Positions 37,130 through 48,006 of a stretch of 64,000 nucleotides of DNA are shown here, piece by piece. The notes under the pieces were generated by a model. That model saw only the letters and a program-made list of their open reading frames with translations, was not told where the DNA came from and made no database searches. The position numbers and the translations under genes are program-made. Each line of letters opens with the position of its first letter. Position 1 is the stretch's first letter. The stretch comes from Massospora cicadina (Eukaryota; Entomophthoromycota; Entomophthoromycetes; Entomophthorales; Entomophthoraceae): contig JAKSZP010014448.1 of assembly GCA_022478985.1 (NCBI GenBank), positions 310,001 to 374,000 on the forward strand, read 5' to 3'.

Positions 37130-38240
37130 GATGAGACCTGGGGAATGCTCAAAGGCTGGGCGTGCACTCTGTTAAAAACAGTGTTGGTATCATCGCCCCT
37201 GATAGAATACTCTGATCCTCTCTTAGTTAAGATGGTTGCATGCCCAGTCCAAATGGCCTGCAGTTTCTCTGGTTGTGTACTTCTCAAGTGGTAGAACAAA
37301 ACATTGTCTCCAATGTTAAATTTTTGTAATATTATTATTCTCTGGCTCTTTCTTTGACTTGTAGGGAGGCAAGCTTCAATATTGCTTACAAGCTTCTAAC
37401 TGTATTCTGGTCAACTCTTCAGCCAACTCCTTTTGGTAACTTTCAGATGTCAGGCTTCTTCTATACACTGTTATGATTTATTCCAGGAGGGTAGGCAGTG
37501 CAGCCTCTCTCCCATATAGGAACTTTAAGGGGGCATTCAAATCACGCGGTGATGGCTTAACAGATAAGCCAACAGAGCTAATGTTAGCACTGGTCAAACT
37601 TTGACTTGTAGTTTAGGGCCATCTACTTTAGAATGCCTTCTAGGGTCCCATTAACTTTCTAACACTTCCGTTAAAGGATGGATTGTAGGGGTGGTGAACT
37701 GATGCTTCACCCCTACAAGATCCATTAACTTTATCACTACATCTGAGATAAAGTTTTTGTTATTGTCTGACAAGAGGATTTGAGGGCATCCATGTCTTGT
37801 AATAATCTAATTGTACAAAAAATTGGCAGTTAAATTCACAGTGTACGTCTTTACTACAGATTCTTTGACCCCTTTATTGAATTGTGCAATCGCCATCAGG
37901 ATGAGCTTGGCGCCACTGGATGATGTTGGCAACGGCCTCACCACGTCAATAGATACATTGCTGAATGGTGCAGTGGGTTGAATGAGAATAAACTCAAATC
38001 ACTTTTCCAGCAGGAAAAAACTGGTGCAGGGTACACACAACTAAAATGCTTGTTGCACTTCATTGGACATGAATTTTCAATAGAACCTCTCCTTGAGGCA
38101 AGCCAACGTCTTCTGGAACCTTCCATGGCCCACATGCTTGTGAGACTCCATAACTATCTCCATTAGATCGCTGGGCCAGATGTAAGGGTACCATTTGCCT
38201 TAAACCTTCTTTTTCAGAATCCCATTGACATGCCAGATGT
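37130..38240 (-). pseudogene. Element C integrase remnant
   Basis: The zinc-binding H2C2-type start is visible as ESHKHVGHGRFQKTLACLKE (about 38090-38155). Further left the segment VHHPYNPSFNGSVRKLMG (about 37650-37705) takes the place of the conserved Y-H-P-q-t-N-G-q-x-E-R around the catalytic Glu. That Glu has been replaced, and frameshifts separate the parts. Post-core sequence (Y-x-x-E-L-A-E-E-L-like) extends toward the polypurine tract. Confidence 0.65.
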
Positions 38241-38785
38241 CTTTAGAACATCTGCGCAGGACGCTCTTGATCTCTTCTGTCTTGTCCTGCCAAGTTTCTT
38301 CATATTCTTTAGCCAGTGGAGCGATGCATGATCTGTGACTACTTTGAAATGCACTCCATAAAAATAGGGCTAAATTGCTTGACTACTCTGATTATTGCAA
38401 GGCATTCACATTTGTACCTGTAAAATATTTTCCACCTTGCTGAATACTTTAAAGCAATACTCAATCAGGTGATCTATACCATCTTCATCTAGTTGTTCTA
38501 AGATTACACCAAGTCCCACATCACTGGCGCCAGTGTACAAGTAGAAGGTCTTATTTTTGTCTGGTTATTTCAAGATTGATGCTTCTAAAAATTGTGCCTT
38601 CAACTCCGAAAATGCCTGCTCTTGATCCAGGATCCACTTGAACTTTGCCTCTTTAGTCAGGAGGTAGGTAAGGGGCGCCACCAAGTCCGCAAAATGTGGG
38701 ATAAACTGCCTGTAGTACCCCAACATTTTAAGGAACATTTCAACGTCCCCCTTAATCTAGAATGGCTCCATTGCCATAATCACAT
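38241..38785 (-). pseudogene. Element C RNase H remnant
   Basis: Reads TGASDVGLGVILEQLDEDG (about 38490-38545), matching T-D-A-S-x-x-G-x-G-a-v-L-x-Q at the start of gypsy RNase H with the first catalytic Asp changed to Gly. KVVTDHASLHWLKNMKKLG (about 38305-38360) matches v-x-T-D-H-x-S-L-x-w-L. The thumb/connection segment MFLKMLGYYRQFIPHFADL precedes it at about 38700. Confidence 0.75.
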
Positions 38786-39393
38786 TCATTTTTTATCTTG
38801 AGGCTTAATTATGGCAGGGCTGATATCATGGCTCAGGAACTCAAGTTGCCACTTGAGAAAAGTACATTTGATTCTCTTCAGTTTCAAGTTGGAAGCGCAA
38901 AGCTGTTTGAAAATTTCCCAGAGGTGCTGCAAATATTTTTGAAATGTGCGGCTGAACACTGTGATGTCATTGAGGTATATCACACACTTGATAACTTAAG
39001 GTCGCTGAAGATGCAATCCATCACTCACTGGAAGTTTGCAGAAGCACTATTGAGCCCCTGCATCATCATTGTGGGTTCAAACAACCCTTGGCTGTTGATT
39101 AGGGCGCATTTCTTCTAGTCCTTGGGGGAGAGATCCATTTGCCAGTAGCTGATTGCTAGGTCTATAGCCAAAAAGTATTTTGAGCTTTTCAGGTACTTCA
39201 AAGCATCATTGATGCATGGCAGTGGGTTTGAGTCATTCTTTTTAATCTCAATTAAATAGCGGTAATCCATGACAACCCTGTGGGTCCCGTCCTTTTTGTA
39301 CAACAGCAACAAAGAAGATGCCCATAGGCCATTGGATGGATGAATTAGCCTGGCTTTGTCTGATTTGATTGAGCTCTTGCATGATGACTGCAT
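38786..39393 (-). pseudogene. Element C reverse transcriptase remnant
   Basis: Contains SNGLWASSLLLLYKKDGTHR, then VVMDYRYLIEIK and FLAIDLAISYWQMDLSPKD, the first gypsy RT blocks including the catalytic motif A Asp. The catalytic box reads IYLNDITVFS: Y-L-D-D has become Y-L-N-D at 38966-38977, a G-to-A change that removes an essential aspartate. A stop separates the two halves near 39115. Confidence 0.8.
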
Positions 39394-40308
39394 CCTATGC
39401 TTTTAAATAGTGTTAAGGTTTGGACTTTAAGGGAATATCTGAATTGATGTCCATCATATTGAAATCCCCTTTGACCAAGCCATAGTTGTTGGGGCTAGTG
39501 CTAAAGATGTTTTTAAATTCATTCAAAAGTTTGCCCAACTCTTTTTTGTCTCTTAGGTGTCACATCCTCAAACCAAAGCTTGTCAAAACCTCCGACTGCA
39601 TGTATGGACTCAATATCTTAGCAACTGGTCAGGCGGGCCAGTGCTAAAACTTGTCCCTTTTTAACTTTGATCAATTGGGTAACAATGTCCCCAAAACAAG
39701 GTTTAACTTAATAGAGTAAGTGGTATCATAGTTTCCTGGTAACTTTCTGGGCTTTTGCTCTTGGATTCCAACTTGACTTTACACTTCCAAGATTGTGTCA
39801 GAAGAATTCTTAACGCTGATTGACAAGTTCATTTTTTCTTTTGTCCCCTGGTCAGTTTTATATGCTTTCACTTGAACTCAAGGTGAGTCCAACTTAGCAC
39901 TCATGGTAAGCGGTAATTGTTTACACCCTTCTCTGTTAAGGTGTAATGAATTGGATAGATCAATTTGTCTGTTTTGACCAAGCAAGTATGCTATTTCAAG
40001 GTTTGACGTCCTCGTTCTTGAACACCAGGGGAGTTAGTAGCTCAGAATGCTAACCGTGCTTGTGGCAAAGTCTATATTTGCCCCTAACTCCAGAAGAAAC
40101 TGTGTCAAGATCAGGAAATCGTAGTGGTCATTTTACAACACTATAGCAGGTGCCATTGGGACCATGTTCCCAAATCATAAAGTTAAATCATAATAAGCTC
40201 CTAAGGTGAAGGTGCTGTCAGGTACTGCAGTATGGTATTTCACATTTTAATAAATGTCAGGCATAAAATTTGGCTCCTCATAAGTTTGGAGGAGATAATG
40301 TTCATTGG
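39394..40308 (-). other. Element C protease-RT interval
   Basis: About 0.9 kb between the DTG motif and RT. The - strand has stops in every frame but scattered protein-like segments. It probably holds the protease C-terminus and RT N-terminal extension. Confidence 0.45.
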
Positions 40309-40509
40309 AGCACCAGTATCCTATACTGCTAGCATGCGCACCATCTGGATAACAACTTTCACCTTTGTTACGCTCTTGATGAAGGGGCTTCCAATTGCCA
40401 GAACATCAGTGGCAGAGACCTCGACTTGCTTTAAAATAACAGCGCTTGTATTGGCCTTGGTAGTGTCTTCACCATCCAGTACCACATTCTTGAAGGATGA
40501 CGTGACCAA
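40309..40509 (-). pseudogene. Element C aspartic protease remnant
   Basis: DTGAPMNIIS begins right after a stop at about 40321. The D-T-G-A box (40309-40320) is the protease active site. The 62-codon ORF just upstream (40509-40321) ends at the stop that replaces the residue before the Asp. Confidence 0.65.
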
Positions 40510-40678
40510 CAGCCCATCTTCTTTAATGAATTTATCACTTGGGTGGGTTTAATTGCTTGAGGAAAATATGTATTGCTTACTACAGATCCATAAGTATCAT
40601 GAACTCTCAATCTAGACAGTACAGCTACTGTGCTAGGAGTCCATAACATATGGCAACCTGTACTAACAAAGTCTTCAT

Positions 40679-41554
40679 CTACATGGTCGTCCTCATCCTC
40701 AGCGTGGAGATCCACTCAATTTGTGGTATTAGGTGTGTCCTCTTTGGGGACTTGATTCTTGTTATCAGCTGTAACTGAAGGACAGGATTGAGCACAGTGC
40801 CCGGGTTGGTGACACTCATGGCACTTAAATTCTTAATGTGGCAAGTGTTCAGGCGGTTTGTTGCTCTTCTCCTTGGGCTTTTCAACCTTATTGTTAGTGA
40901 CATAAACAGCCTTACTGACTCATTGAGGGGGTGGTGTAGGTACCATGCTCTTAAACTCAGATCTTTAATCCCTTGTACGTTGAGTAGCACCTCCTTAAGC
41001 GCTTTAGGACATTGCGCTCTTAACCTCCAAAGCCATGTGAATTCTCAAATTAGGATGTATCTCTAGGGAGCTTAACAAGACTATTTTGGTAGCAGGCAGA
41101 TCTATTGTTCCTGTGGTCCATAACTGCTTGGCCTCAAGGTAGAAATGAGAAAAGGAATTTAAGACTGACTTGTTTTTAATCATCTTCATCAACAGGAACT
41201 CTTCCTTCTAATTCTGGACATCTTGTTCACTGATAAACTCAGAAAGTAAGATGCTCTTGATGACAGTCCACGATAAAGCAGTTCCCAAGCTGACATTGAG
41301 GATCTCCTGGGCCTCCAGCTCATGCATCCTTGTATGTGATGAGCCTTCTGGCGATCACTAGTGCCATCCATGCTATGTTCATACATTTGAAGGAAACCAG
41401 CAATTGCCCCCTCTCCAGGTGTGTACATGGTCTTAAAATATGGCTTAAAGTTTGAATCCTCTCCAACAGTATCAGCGTGCATTATAGTTGGCTGAGTACA
41501 AGTTCTGACCAGTAGTTGTGCAACTCTTTGAGCAGTCCACGCATGTGACACCAT
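40679..41554 (-). pseudogene. Element C gag with CCHC zinc knuckle
   Basis: A 121-codon piece (41554-41189) starting MVSHAWTAQRVAQLL and smaller pieces to the left form a broken gag. The retroviral zinc knuckle CHECHQPGHCAQSC lies at 40782-40823 with exact C-x2-C-x4-H-x4-C spacing, the RNA-packaging module of the nucleocapsid. The overlapping + strand ORFs (40788-41066, 40232-40552) are shadows. Confidence 0.75.
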
Positions 41555-42006
41555 TCAAGTAGTGGGTCAAGTAGATGTATTCTCTGGTACAGTGTGCATT
41601 AGTGCCTTCATATCTTCAATACTCTTGTCCATCATAAACAGTATGTTGTCAAGCTGCTCTAAGTGCTATCCATACACATTCAGTGCACTAATGGTTTCAC
41701 TATTCTCTTTTTCAAGAATACAAGTCTCTCCTCAATGTTAAAAAGATTAAGTTCCAGTTTGTTAATTGGTGAGGATCCTCTCACTGTGGGTAGTGAGGCA
41801 ATTCTAGATCTTTTAGCAGTCTCCTTGACACGCTTAAGATTGGTATGCAAATTATGTACTTCAAATTCTAGTGTACAGAGTCTAGTATAAATGGTATTCT
41901 CCTCCCTCACCAGGATATAGAGAAATTCTATCCACCCTCTCCGTGATACACCTCTATATCTGCATCATCATTGGTTTGCTCAGAAAAACTATCATGATCA
42001 TTGCTA
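41555..42006 (-). other. Element C leader and gag 5' end
   Basis: Contains a 76-codon - strand ORF (41680-41910) with a heptad-like, charged pattern that could be a coiled-coil start of gag. No initiation site is clear. Confidence 0.4.
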
Positions 42007-42022
42007 GGGCTTAATGGTGCCA
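42007..42022 (-). promoter_or_regulatory. Candidate primer binding site of element C
   Basis: On the - strand, TGGCACCATTAAGCCC starts 4 nt after the 5' LTR end. TGG followed by about 13 nt complementary to a tRNA 3' end (here ...GGTGCCA) is the usual primer site. The matching tRNA was not identified. Confidence 0.45.
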
Positions 42023-42026
42023 CCCC

Positions 42027-43268
42027 TGTAGTGAGCACCAAAGTCAGCACGCCAACCTCAGCTCACTTAAATTTAGAGGCCAACTCACTGCTCAGGGGAT
42101 CTACTCCATGCAGATTTTGCACCAGACAACCTTTGCTAACTTCACAATCACTCTCACAAAGCAAATCTTCCTCAGATGCTACCTATTAGTGCATTAATCA
42201 TTTGGTTAACTTGTTAGTGATCATGACGAATTTCTTGACACTAGTAGACATTTTTATCATATTTTGGCCTTCATGACTCAATTGGAACCTTTCCAACTTT
42301 TTCCTAGGCGTTATCAGCACCAAGGTATCCTTGACAGAGTGTCTCTTTCAAGACAGGTTAATCCCAGACTGGCTACTGGCAATTAATTCAGATTGGTCAA
42401 TCCCAGAATGGTTACTGGTGATTACTAACTTGATACAACACAAGTTAAAACAAGAAAGGATAAACATAAGATTCTGTAGTAAAATTTTTATTAGGATAAA
42501 AAGTGAAGGCTTATATACTTTAGGGGTAAAGTCAAGATATAAAGAAATAGAAAATTGTAAAATATTTAGGACTTGATGCTCAATATTGAGGATTTTTCAT
42601 AATTTTCTATATAGACATCAGCTTACTACTGCTTTGGTTTTTTTATCCATTTGCACCAAATCATGCAATCATGATCTCTGTCTTGTGGCGGTTACCCCTA
42701 AACCTGGATGTTCAGGGGCTTTTGTGCTAGTTCAAACAACTTCTGAGTTCTGGGTCATTGTTGCTTCAGTTGAACTTAGTAATGGCCAAATCTAACAAAA
42801 TGTGCTTCAAATCAGGTTTGGGCAATGGCGCTCCTGCAATGCACCTTGCATTGTGACTTTGAGTCACTCTGAAAATTAGATTAATGCCCTATTTGGTGAT
42901 CTTTTTTTTCAAACTTCAGATTCTTTCACCGGTTTAATTCAATTCAAACATCAGTTTATCATCCATGGAATGCAAATCATCTAGCCCCCCAAAGGTATAA
43001 TAGAGGGTCAATTTTCATATGGAATTTAGGCAGTGACGTCATCCTCTTCTAAAAAATTTTTAACTCAACAGGGAAAAAACTATTTTTGCATTATGTCATC
43101 ATTTTAAGGCTGAAAATTATTTCTCTCAACCTCACCTATAAAAGGGCCTTCTCTGCCACCATCTGTAACAAGCTGGTCATCAGTACCATCACCAGTTTGG
43201 GGTTATCTAAGCTAATAACACTGGTTGAGAATTGACCAGATGCATCAGTTTCAGTATCATCTGCAACA
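42027..43268 (-). repeat. Element C 5' LTR
   Basis: Nearly the same length as 35879-37116, with extended collinear identity (for example TTTTTATTAGGATAAAAAGTG in both). The + strand TATA-like CCTATAAAAGGGCC is conserved at 43136-43149. Confidence 0.8.
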
Positions 43269-44489
43269 GAAAGGATCAAGTGAAACTTGTTCAAAATCAA
43301 GAGAATGTTTAAAGCAATGAAGATGGAAAAGCTATGCAGTCTGTATGAGCATCAATCCATTATACATGCCATCAAGTTCCATCAGAAAAACCTCAAGAAA
43401 TAATTTGCATATCTCCAACCTGTTTTCAGATGAACCAACAACTAATCCACTATATCAGGTCATATGTTAAGATTTGAATGTGAACACCCAAATGAGAGCA
43501 GAAGAGTGACATCAAAATAATTAATGATGTAGCTCAACCAGAAGCTTGTCAGATATTTAATAAAGCAAATAATGCCACTAAAAATGAGGAGAAATTAAAA
43601 CAGAAGATACAGGATAATGTGGGAGTCAACATTTCTATAATGAAAATTTATAGATTATACATAAATGTCTATACAGCTGAATCAAACATTAAGAGCAGTA
43701 AACAATGCCATTTATTAAGCTAATAATGATGAAAATGAAAATCAACCTGTCCATTACAAATTGGCAATTGTCAATAAATTAACCTATTATGACATAGTTG
43801 GGGTTAGTTCCAACTCAAAGCATGTTAGTTTTTGATAAGATTATTCCAAGTATTTTAAAAAAATTGGTAACAGATGCCTATATATAGTTTAAAATATAAC
43901 CTATGGTAAAATGATTAATAAAATACAAGGCAATTTTATAGAATCTGGATCTAAAAGAAAGAAAAGATATAGCTATGAATTATAAAAAAATTGAATACTG
44001 TAAAAATTGGAAAATAATATATAAATTAGAAAAAAAGGTAAATAAAACTTTTAGTATTTTGTTTTTTGTATTGTATAAATGTCTTTTTGGGATTTATATC
44101 ACTCAAGATGCATCATGGGGTGGGGAAGGTTATCTCATTCTACCTCCAATATAAGCCCATAAGCAAGTAATTGTTTTCTAATTCAGCTCGAACAAAATGC
44201 ATAAAGAGGATAAATATTATATTGAAGCTGACAACTGAAGGATATACAGAATCTAAAGAGGAGTTTAAAATAAAGTTGTCAGAATATGAGTTTGCAGCTG
44301 ATCATCATAACTGTTAGATGTATACATTTTAGATGGTGGCAGGAGTTTCTAGGGACAATATTAAGACTAACTTAGTTGAGTGATACAGGACTATGTAAAT
44401 GAAAGATCCTTGAAGTAGCACTTAGAGTGTAAAGAAGAGAGAAAATGAAAGCCTTTCTGTAAAATCTAGTCAAGCTGGAGGATGGGTTA
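43269..44489. other. Interior of element B, right part
   Basis: AT-rich decayed sequence between element C and the right LTR of B. No domain recognised in either strand. Confidence 0.35.
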
Positions 44490-45671
44490 AATCATTGATG
44501 ATCATATCATCCAGCTTTGACTAATTATATATTTATCTGATTAGGTATCTTATCACCAATTATTGTTTGGGTATAATTGACTACAGATAATATTTGGTTT
44601 TATTGTTAGGATCTGATCCCAACGTTGATACCAATTAATGTTTATTTGGGTTCAATTTTTGCCAATGTTTGTATGTAAATTTGGTTTATTGGCTGTATAG
44701 TAATAATTAAATTCTGTACATGGATCAATCAGGCTAAAAGCTAAACAGTTAGGATGTTTTAGAGTTATCAGTGCATTTTAACGCTTGTCTTATGGTATAT
44801 TGTACCTTCTTTGGGAAAAGCATCTGGTCATTATTGAATAAATTGTTTCATTAACTAAGTATAGCCACTAGCTTATAAAAAGTTTTTTTGGGGGGCTGGC
44901 TAAAGGCGTTGGAATGCACCATTTAGAACTCATTTTATAAAGGATCATAATCTAGTTGTCAATGTTGCCAATTAGGTGGATGGATTTTAGAAAAGTTATT
45001 TGTCAAGTATACTATTTATAAAGGGTTAAGTTTTTTTAGCAATGAATGCAGTTTTATTTATTCGAGGCAAGCCGACCAGGGGACGGACATTACCGAAATA
45101 GAGAAAGTATCGACATGAAACCTGAGCAGGGTCAACTCTGTCGTAGAAAGTTTTTTTCACCTCCGGATCGGGACTCGGATTTTTCTGGTTACGTCATGGG
45201 TAAGGTTTTCGTGTTATTATACCTACTAACCGCCAATAGCTTCCTTCGACTGGCACCCCGATCGATGTGCGAAGGGCGGGAATCGAACCCGCAACCTTCA
45301 GGTTGGTAGCCGTACGCCCTACCGACTCGCCTTCCATCCCCTGCAATGAATGCAGTTTTAATAGAGGTGTAACTGATGAGTTGATCACCAAACTTCCCTA
45401 TAAAAGCCCCTTGTTATTTTAATAAAAGACATATATGTTTTGTCAACTACTTTATTATAAATGCTCTTTGAGAATTTATTATCAGTTCTTAAATTTTCCA
45501 AGTATTTTGAAGTGGGGTAGATATTCACTTGCCTGTAAAAGGATACTTGAATGGGGTCTAAACTGCTTGTAAGAAATATTTGATTGTCTAGTTTTCTCTA
45601 TATAACTAGCTCACTTTCTATTCTTAAAATTAGTTATAGAACCAATGCATTAGACTTTATCAAAAGCTACA
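44490..45671 (+). repeat. Element B right LTR, split by a SINE
   Basis: Collinear with 33737-34604; contains GGGGGCTGGCTAAAGGCG and the promoter-like TTCCCTATAAAAGCCCC (45402-45418). A 304-bp insertion (SINE plus duplicated target) interrupts it at 45039-45360. Confidence 0.7.
45057..45342 (-). mobile_element. Young tRNA-derived SINE (286 bp), family 2
   Basis: Reads on the - strand. The 5' part is tRNA-like: an A-box-like GGCGAGTCGGTAGGGCG (45315-45331) and a perfect B box GGTTCGATTCC (45279-45289), with an intact T-arm-like GCGGG/CCCGC pair. The 3' tail CCCCTGGTCGGCTTGCC (45066-45082) plus AATAAATAAA is shared with the LINEs. It is flanked by a perfect 18-bp TSD, GCAATGAATGCAGTTTTA, at 45039-45056 and 45343-45360. 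The anticodon arm and acceptor no longer fold as a tRNA, so this is a SINE, not a tRNA gene. The GC-rich body and perfect TSD mark a recent insertion. Confidence 0.93.
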
Positions 45672-45910
45672 CCAGTCAACAAAGCTTTAAATGATGGACC
45701 CTTCCACTTGGAAATACCAACCCACTGGAAGATCCACACCTCCTTCTACACTTCAATCTCTCCCCTTTCAAAGGTAAGTGATCAGCGCAGGTTGAGACCA
45801 TCCTGGTTAAAGGAGAACCAGAATTGAAAGTTGAGATAATCTTGGACTCACAACAAGTCAAGTACAGAGTACATTACCTAGTTTCATATAAGGGTACTCC
45901 ATTTCTGAGA
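45672..45910 (+). pseudogene. Chromovirus integrase C-terminus and chromodomain (element A2)
   Basis: Begins with a GPY/F-like GPFHLEIPTHWKIH (from about 45695), continuing the integrase broken at 33736. A chromodomain follows: VEIILDSQQVKY...HYLVSYKGTP (45830-45900), matching v-e-x-I-L-x-x-R...Y-L-V-x-w-K-G-y-p. Chromodomains on gypsy integrases steer insertion toward marked chromatin. Frame changes near 45720 and a stop at about 45900 show it is dead. Confidence 0.75.
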
Positions 45911-46303
45911 ACAACTGTGTCCCTTTATAAGAATTGTGTTAACTGCCATGGATAATTATAAGATTTTAAGCTAAGAAACTCAAACACCCTCATCTCTACC
46001 ACCCAAGAAGGCTGCCATTGCAACAATTAAGCTACCAACTTCCATAAGAATATGCTTTGGAACAGGTCCCAGAAGGAGGGCATGGTCCTTGTTCTTATAG
46101 AAAAGGGTAATGTAAAGTTCCAGGCCCCATCTATCAAGATGAATAAGCTTTACACCCCTTTAGGACAAAAAGGGCACCAATCCCAGGGATCTACCTCTTG
46201 TAAAGATCCACGATCTGAGACATACCCTATATGAAATATGGGTAGCAGCAGCCTCTCTCTGTCTAACCTATTTCACCTTCCAACTCAACCCCAAAGCCAA
46301 ACC
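45911..46303 (+). other. Downstream part of element A2
   Basis: Follows the chromodomain. A + strand 60-codon ORF (46052-46234) has no known domain. The stretch AGCTTTACACCCCTTTAGGA at about 46147 has a diverged relative at 55039, suggesting the same repeat family there. Confidence 0.35.
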
Positions 46304-46858
46304 TGTAACGGACGGTATTAATCCGTTCGTTGCATTTCGATTCGGGTTCGGATTTTCCGAATCCGAATCGATTCGTTTAAAAAAGATTTTTGGTGTTTGT
46401 CGGGTTTGGGCGAGGCCCCGGAAGGGCGACCTTTAAGGTCGAGCCCGCGCAATTCCGAACTTCGTTCGGAATTCTCTCTTTCTCTGTGGCCTCGGGGCCG
46501 CCCTTACCTTTACCTTATCTTACCTGATGATCCACGCACAACAAGTTTTTGTCGCGTCAACAAAAACTTGGGTTTTCGGGGTTTGATCTCCCTCGAATAT
46601 CCTGTCTTTTCCTTGGTGTGTTCGCGGCATCAGATTATCGGGATCCTGTTCGTCAGCGACTTTTTATTCGATAATAAATAAGGTTAATTCCGGGGTTTGC
46701 AACCTCGCTTACCTATTTCGTCTTTTTCTCGCTTCGAATTTCCCTAATTCCGAGGTTTACTACCTCGAGAGTCCAGCTCACGCTGGACGTTCGGCGTGAA
46801 TTGCGTCGAACCTAAGGTAAGATGGCGATCGGAAACTGGGACGTTTCCGACCGTTACA
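46304..46858 (+). repeat. Solo LTR D, copy 1 (555 bp)
   Basis: Starts TGTAACGGACGG and ends CCGACCGTTACA, which are inverted copies with one mismatch, and obeys the TG...CA rule. A perfect 5-bp TSD, AAACC, sits at 46299-46303 and 46859-46863, so this is a complete solo LTR left after recombination between the two ends of an element. It is much GC-richer than its surroundings and full of inverted repeats, including a 15-bp stem at 46338-46352/46356-46370 and CAAGTTTTTGT/ACAAAAACTTG at about 46541-46569. The orientation is arbitrary: no coding part remains. Confidence 0.85.
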
Positions 46859-48006
46859 AAACCCACCACTATAACAGAATCATCAGAGCATTATCACAAA
46901 TCAAACAACTATGTTCTGATTTATGAGGTATGATTAGAGTAGGTGCCACAAATGCAATTCCACCTCCTCAACAAATAATCCCATTCAGAGCATCCTCAGT
47001 TATAAAAAATCTGATACATGGGGCAACCCCAGGTGATAAGAATTATATATAAAAGTTTTCAATAATAAAGTTGATAAAAAAGGTATATAATGGGCTTTAA
47101 GTGTGTTGACTAATCCCAAGATTTCTAAAGTAGATTCAGATAAGTCAAACTCATAGTTGGATGATTGAACCCCTGAATCAAAAAATTGAATCCCAAGATA
47201 TTGTTCAAGAATACTGTTTGCCATCTCAAGCCATTTAAACTTTATAACCCCTCTCCTCCATCCCTTAGGGATAATATCCAACCGCGTATATATTGCAGGT
47301 TGTTGGGTTATTCAAAGTTTCAATTTTATAATAAATTTTTTTACAAGTTCCTTATTTTCACAGTTTAAAGCACAAAATACATTTTTGAAAAATATTTTTA
47401 TGTTAATGGAGGGGCCATTCTTTGGTAGTAAGTTGGTTTTAGCCCTTTCTCTTTTGGTTGCTAAGTTTATATTGGAAAAAACTAAGCAATAAATTCAAAG
47501 AGTAACCACCATTTGCCTAATGTCAAACACCACACAGCTTCCTTTCCATCACATCATAGACACTTACCCCATTCCTATTTTATCATAACAGCGGCACCTT
47601 TTGGCTTTATGCTTTTGTTATGGATGCTTGAGTGCCCATATAGAAGCTGGGGGTTTTCCTTGACATGCCAGTTCCCTGACTTATATAGCTCAGTACAATG
47701 AACTCTCATCCACCACTTTTATTCTTTATGTTCAACATAAGTATGTATCTGCAAAACTGGCTATATTCATAAGATCAAATTATCTGTCCAGAGGGAAAGA
47801 ACTACTGGGCCCATCATAAAAATAAATCATACTTGGGAAATCTTGATTGAGTATAGGATTAAATTAGGCTGTATAGATCGTATACCTTATCCACAAGTTA
47901 AAAATTATCATGTATACGGTTATAAATATAGGAGGATAAATTATCAAGCAAATATTAAAGTTATAAATTAATTATAATTTCATAAAAGCATCTAAAAATT
48001 TATATT
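46859..48006. other. Spacer between the two solo LTRs
   Basis: AT-rich, with a few 60-90 codon ORFs (for example 47000-47281 on the - strand) and no recognised domain. It is not a retrotransposon interior: the left LTR already has its own TSD. Confidence 0.4.

Larger units (their letters stand above)
35879..43268 (-). mobile_element. Ty3/gypsy element C (7.4 kb), nested in B
   Basis: Direct repeats of 1238 bp (35879-37116) and 1242 bp (42027-43268) flank a - strand gag-pol. In order there is a zinc-knuckle gag (41554 to about 40780), DTG protease (40309-40320), RT (39393-38786), RNase H and integrase (to about 37560), then a purine-rich tract abutting the left LTR. Domain order is that of Ty3/gypsy. 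Stops and frameshifts occur throughout and the LTRs are clearly diverged, so it is old and dead. No convincing TSD (left flank CTCAG, right flank GAAAG). Confidence 0.85.
33737..45671 (+). mobile_element. LTR element B, inserted in A2 integrase
   Basis: Bounded by same-orientation repeats of 868 bp (33737-34604) and about 878 bp after removing the SINE and its extra TSD (44490-45671). The chromovirus integrase is interrupted exactly at these edges, which identifies the repeats as LTRs of an inserted element. The interior not occupied by element C (34605-35878, 43269-44489) has no legible gag or pol. LTR ends TGTAC...CTACA fit the usual TG...CA rule; a clean TSD was not found. Confidence 0.65.

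Noticed and set aside
45260..45342. Functional tRNA gene on the - strand
   Set aside because: The B box and T arm are good, but the acceptor and anticodon stems do not form. The sequence continues into a LINE-type tail and is bracketed by an 18-bp TSD, so it is a SINE head.
46304..46858. DNA transposon (MITE) with terminal inverted repeats
   Set aside because: The TG...CA ends, 5-bp TSD and LTR-like length fit an LTR better. The short inverted ends TGTAACGG/CCGTTACA are normal for LTRs, though a MITE cannot be wholly excluded.
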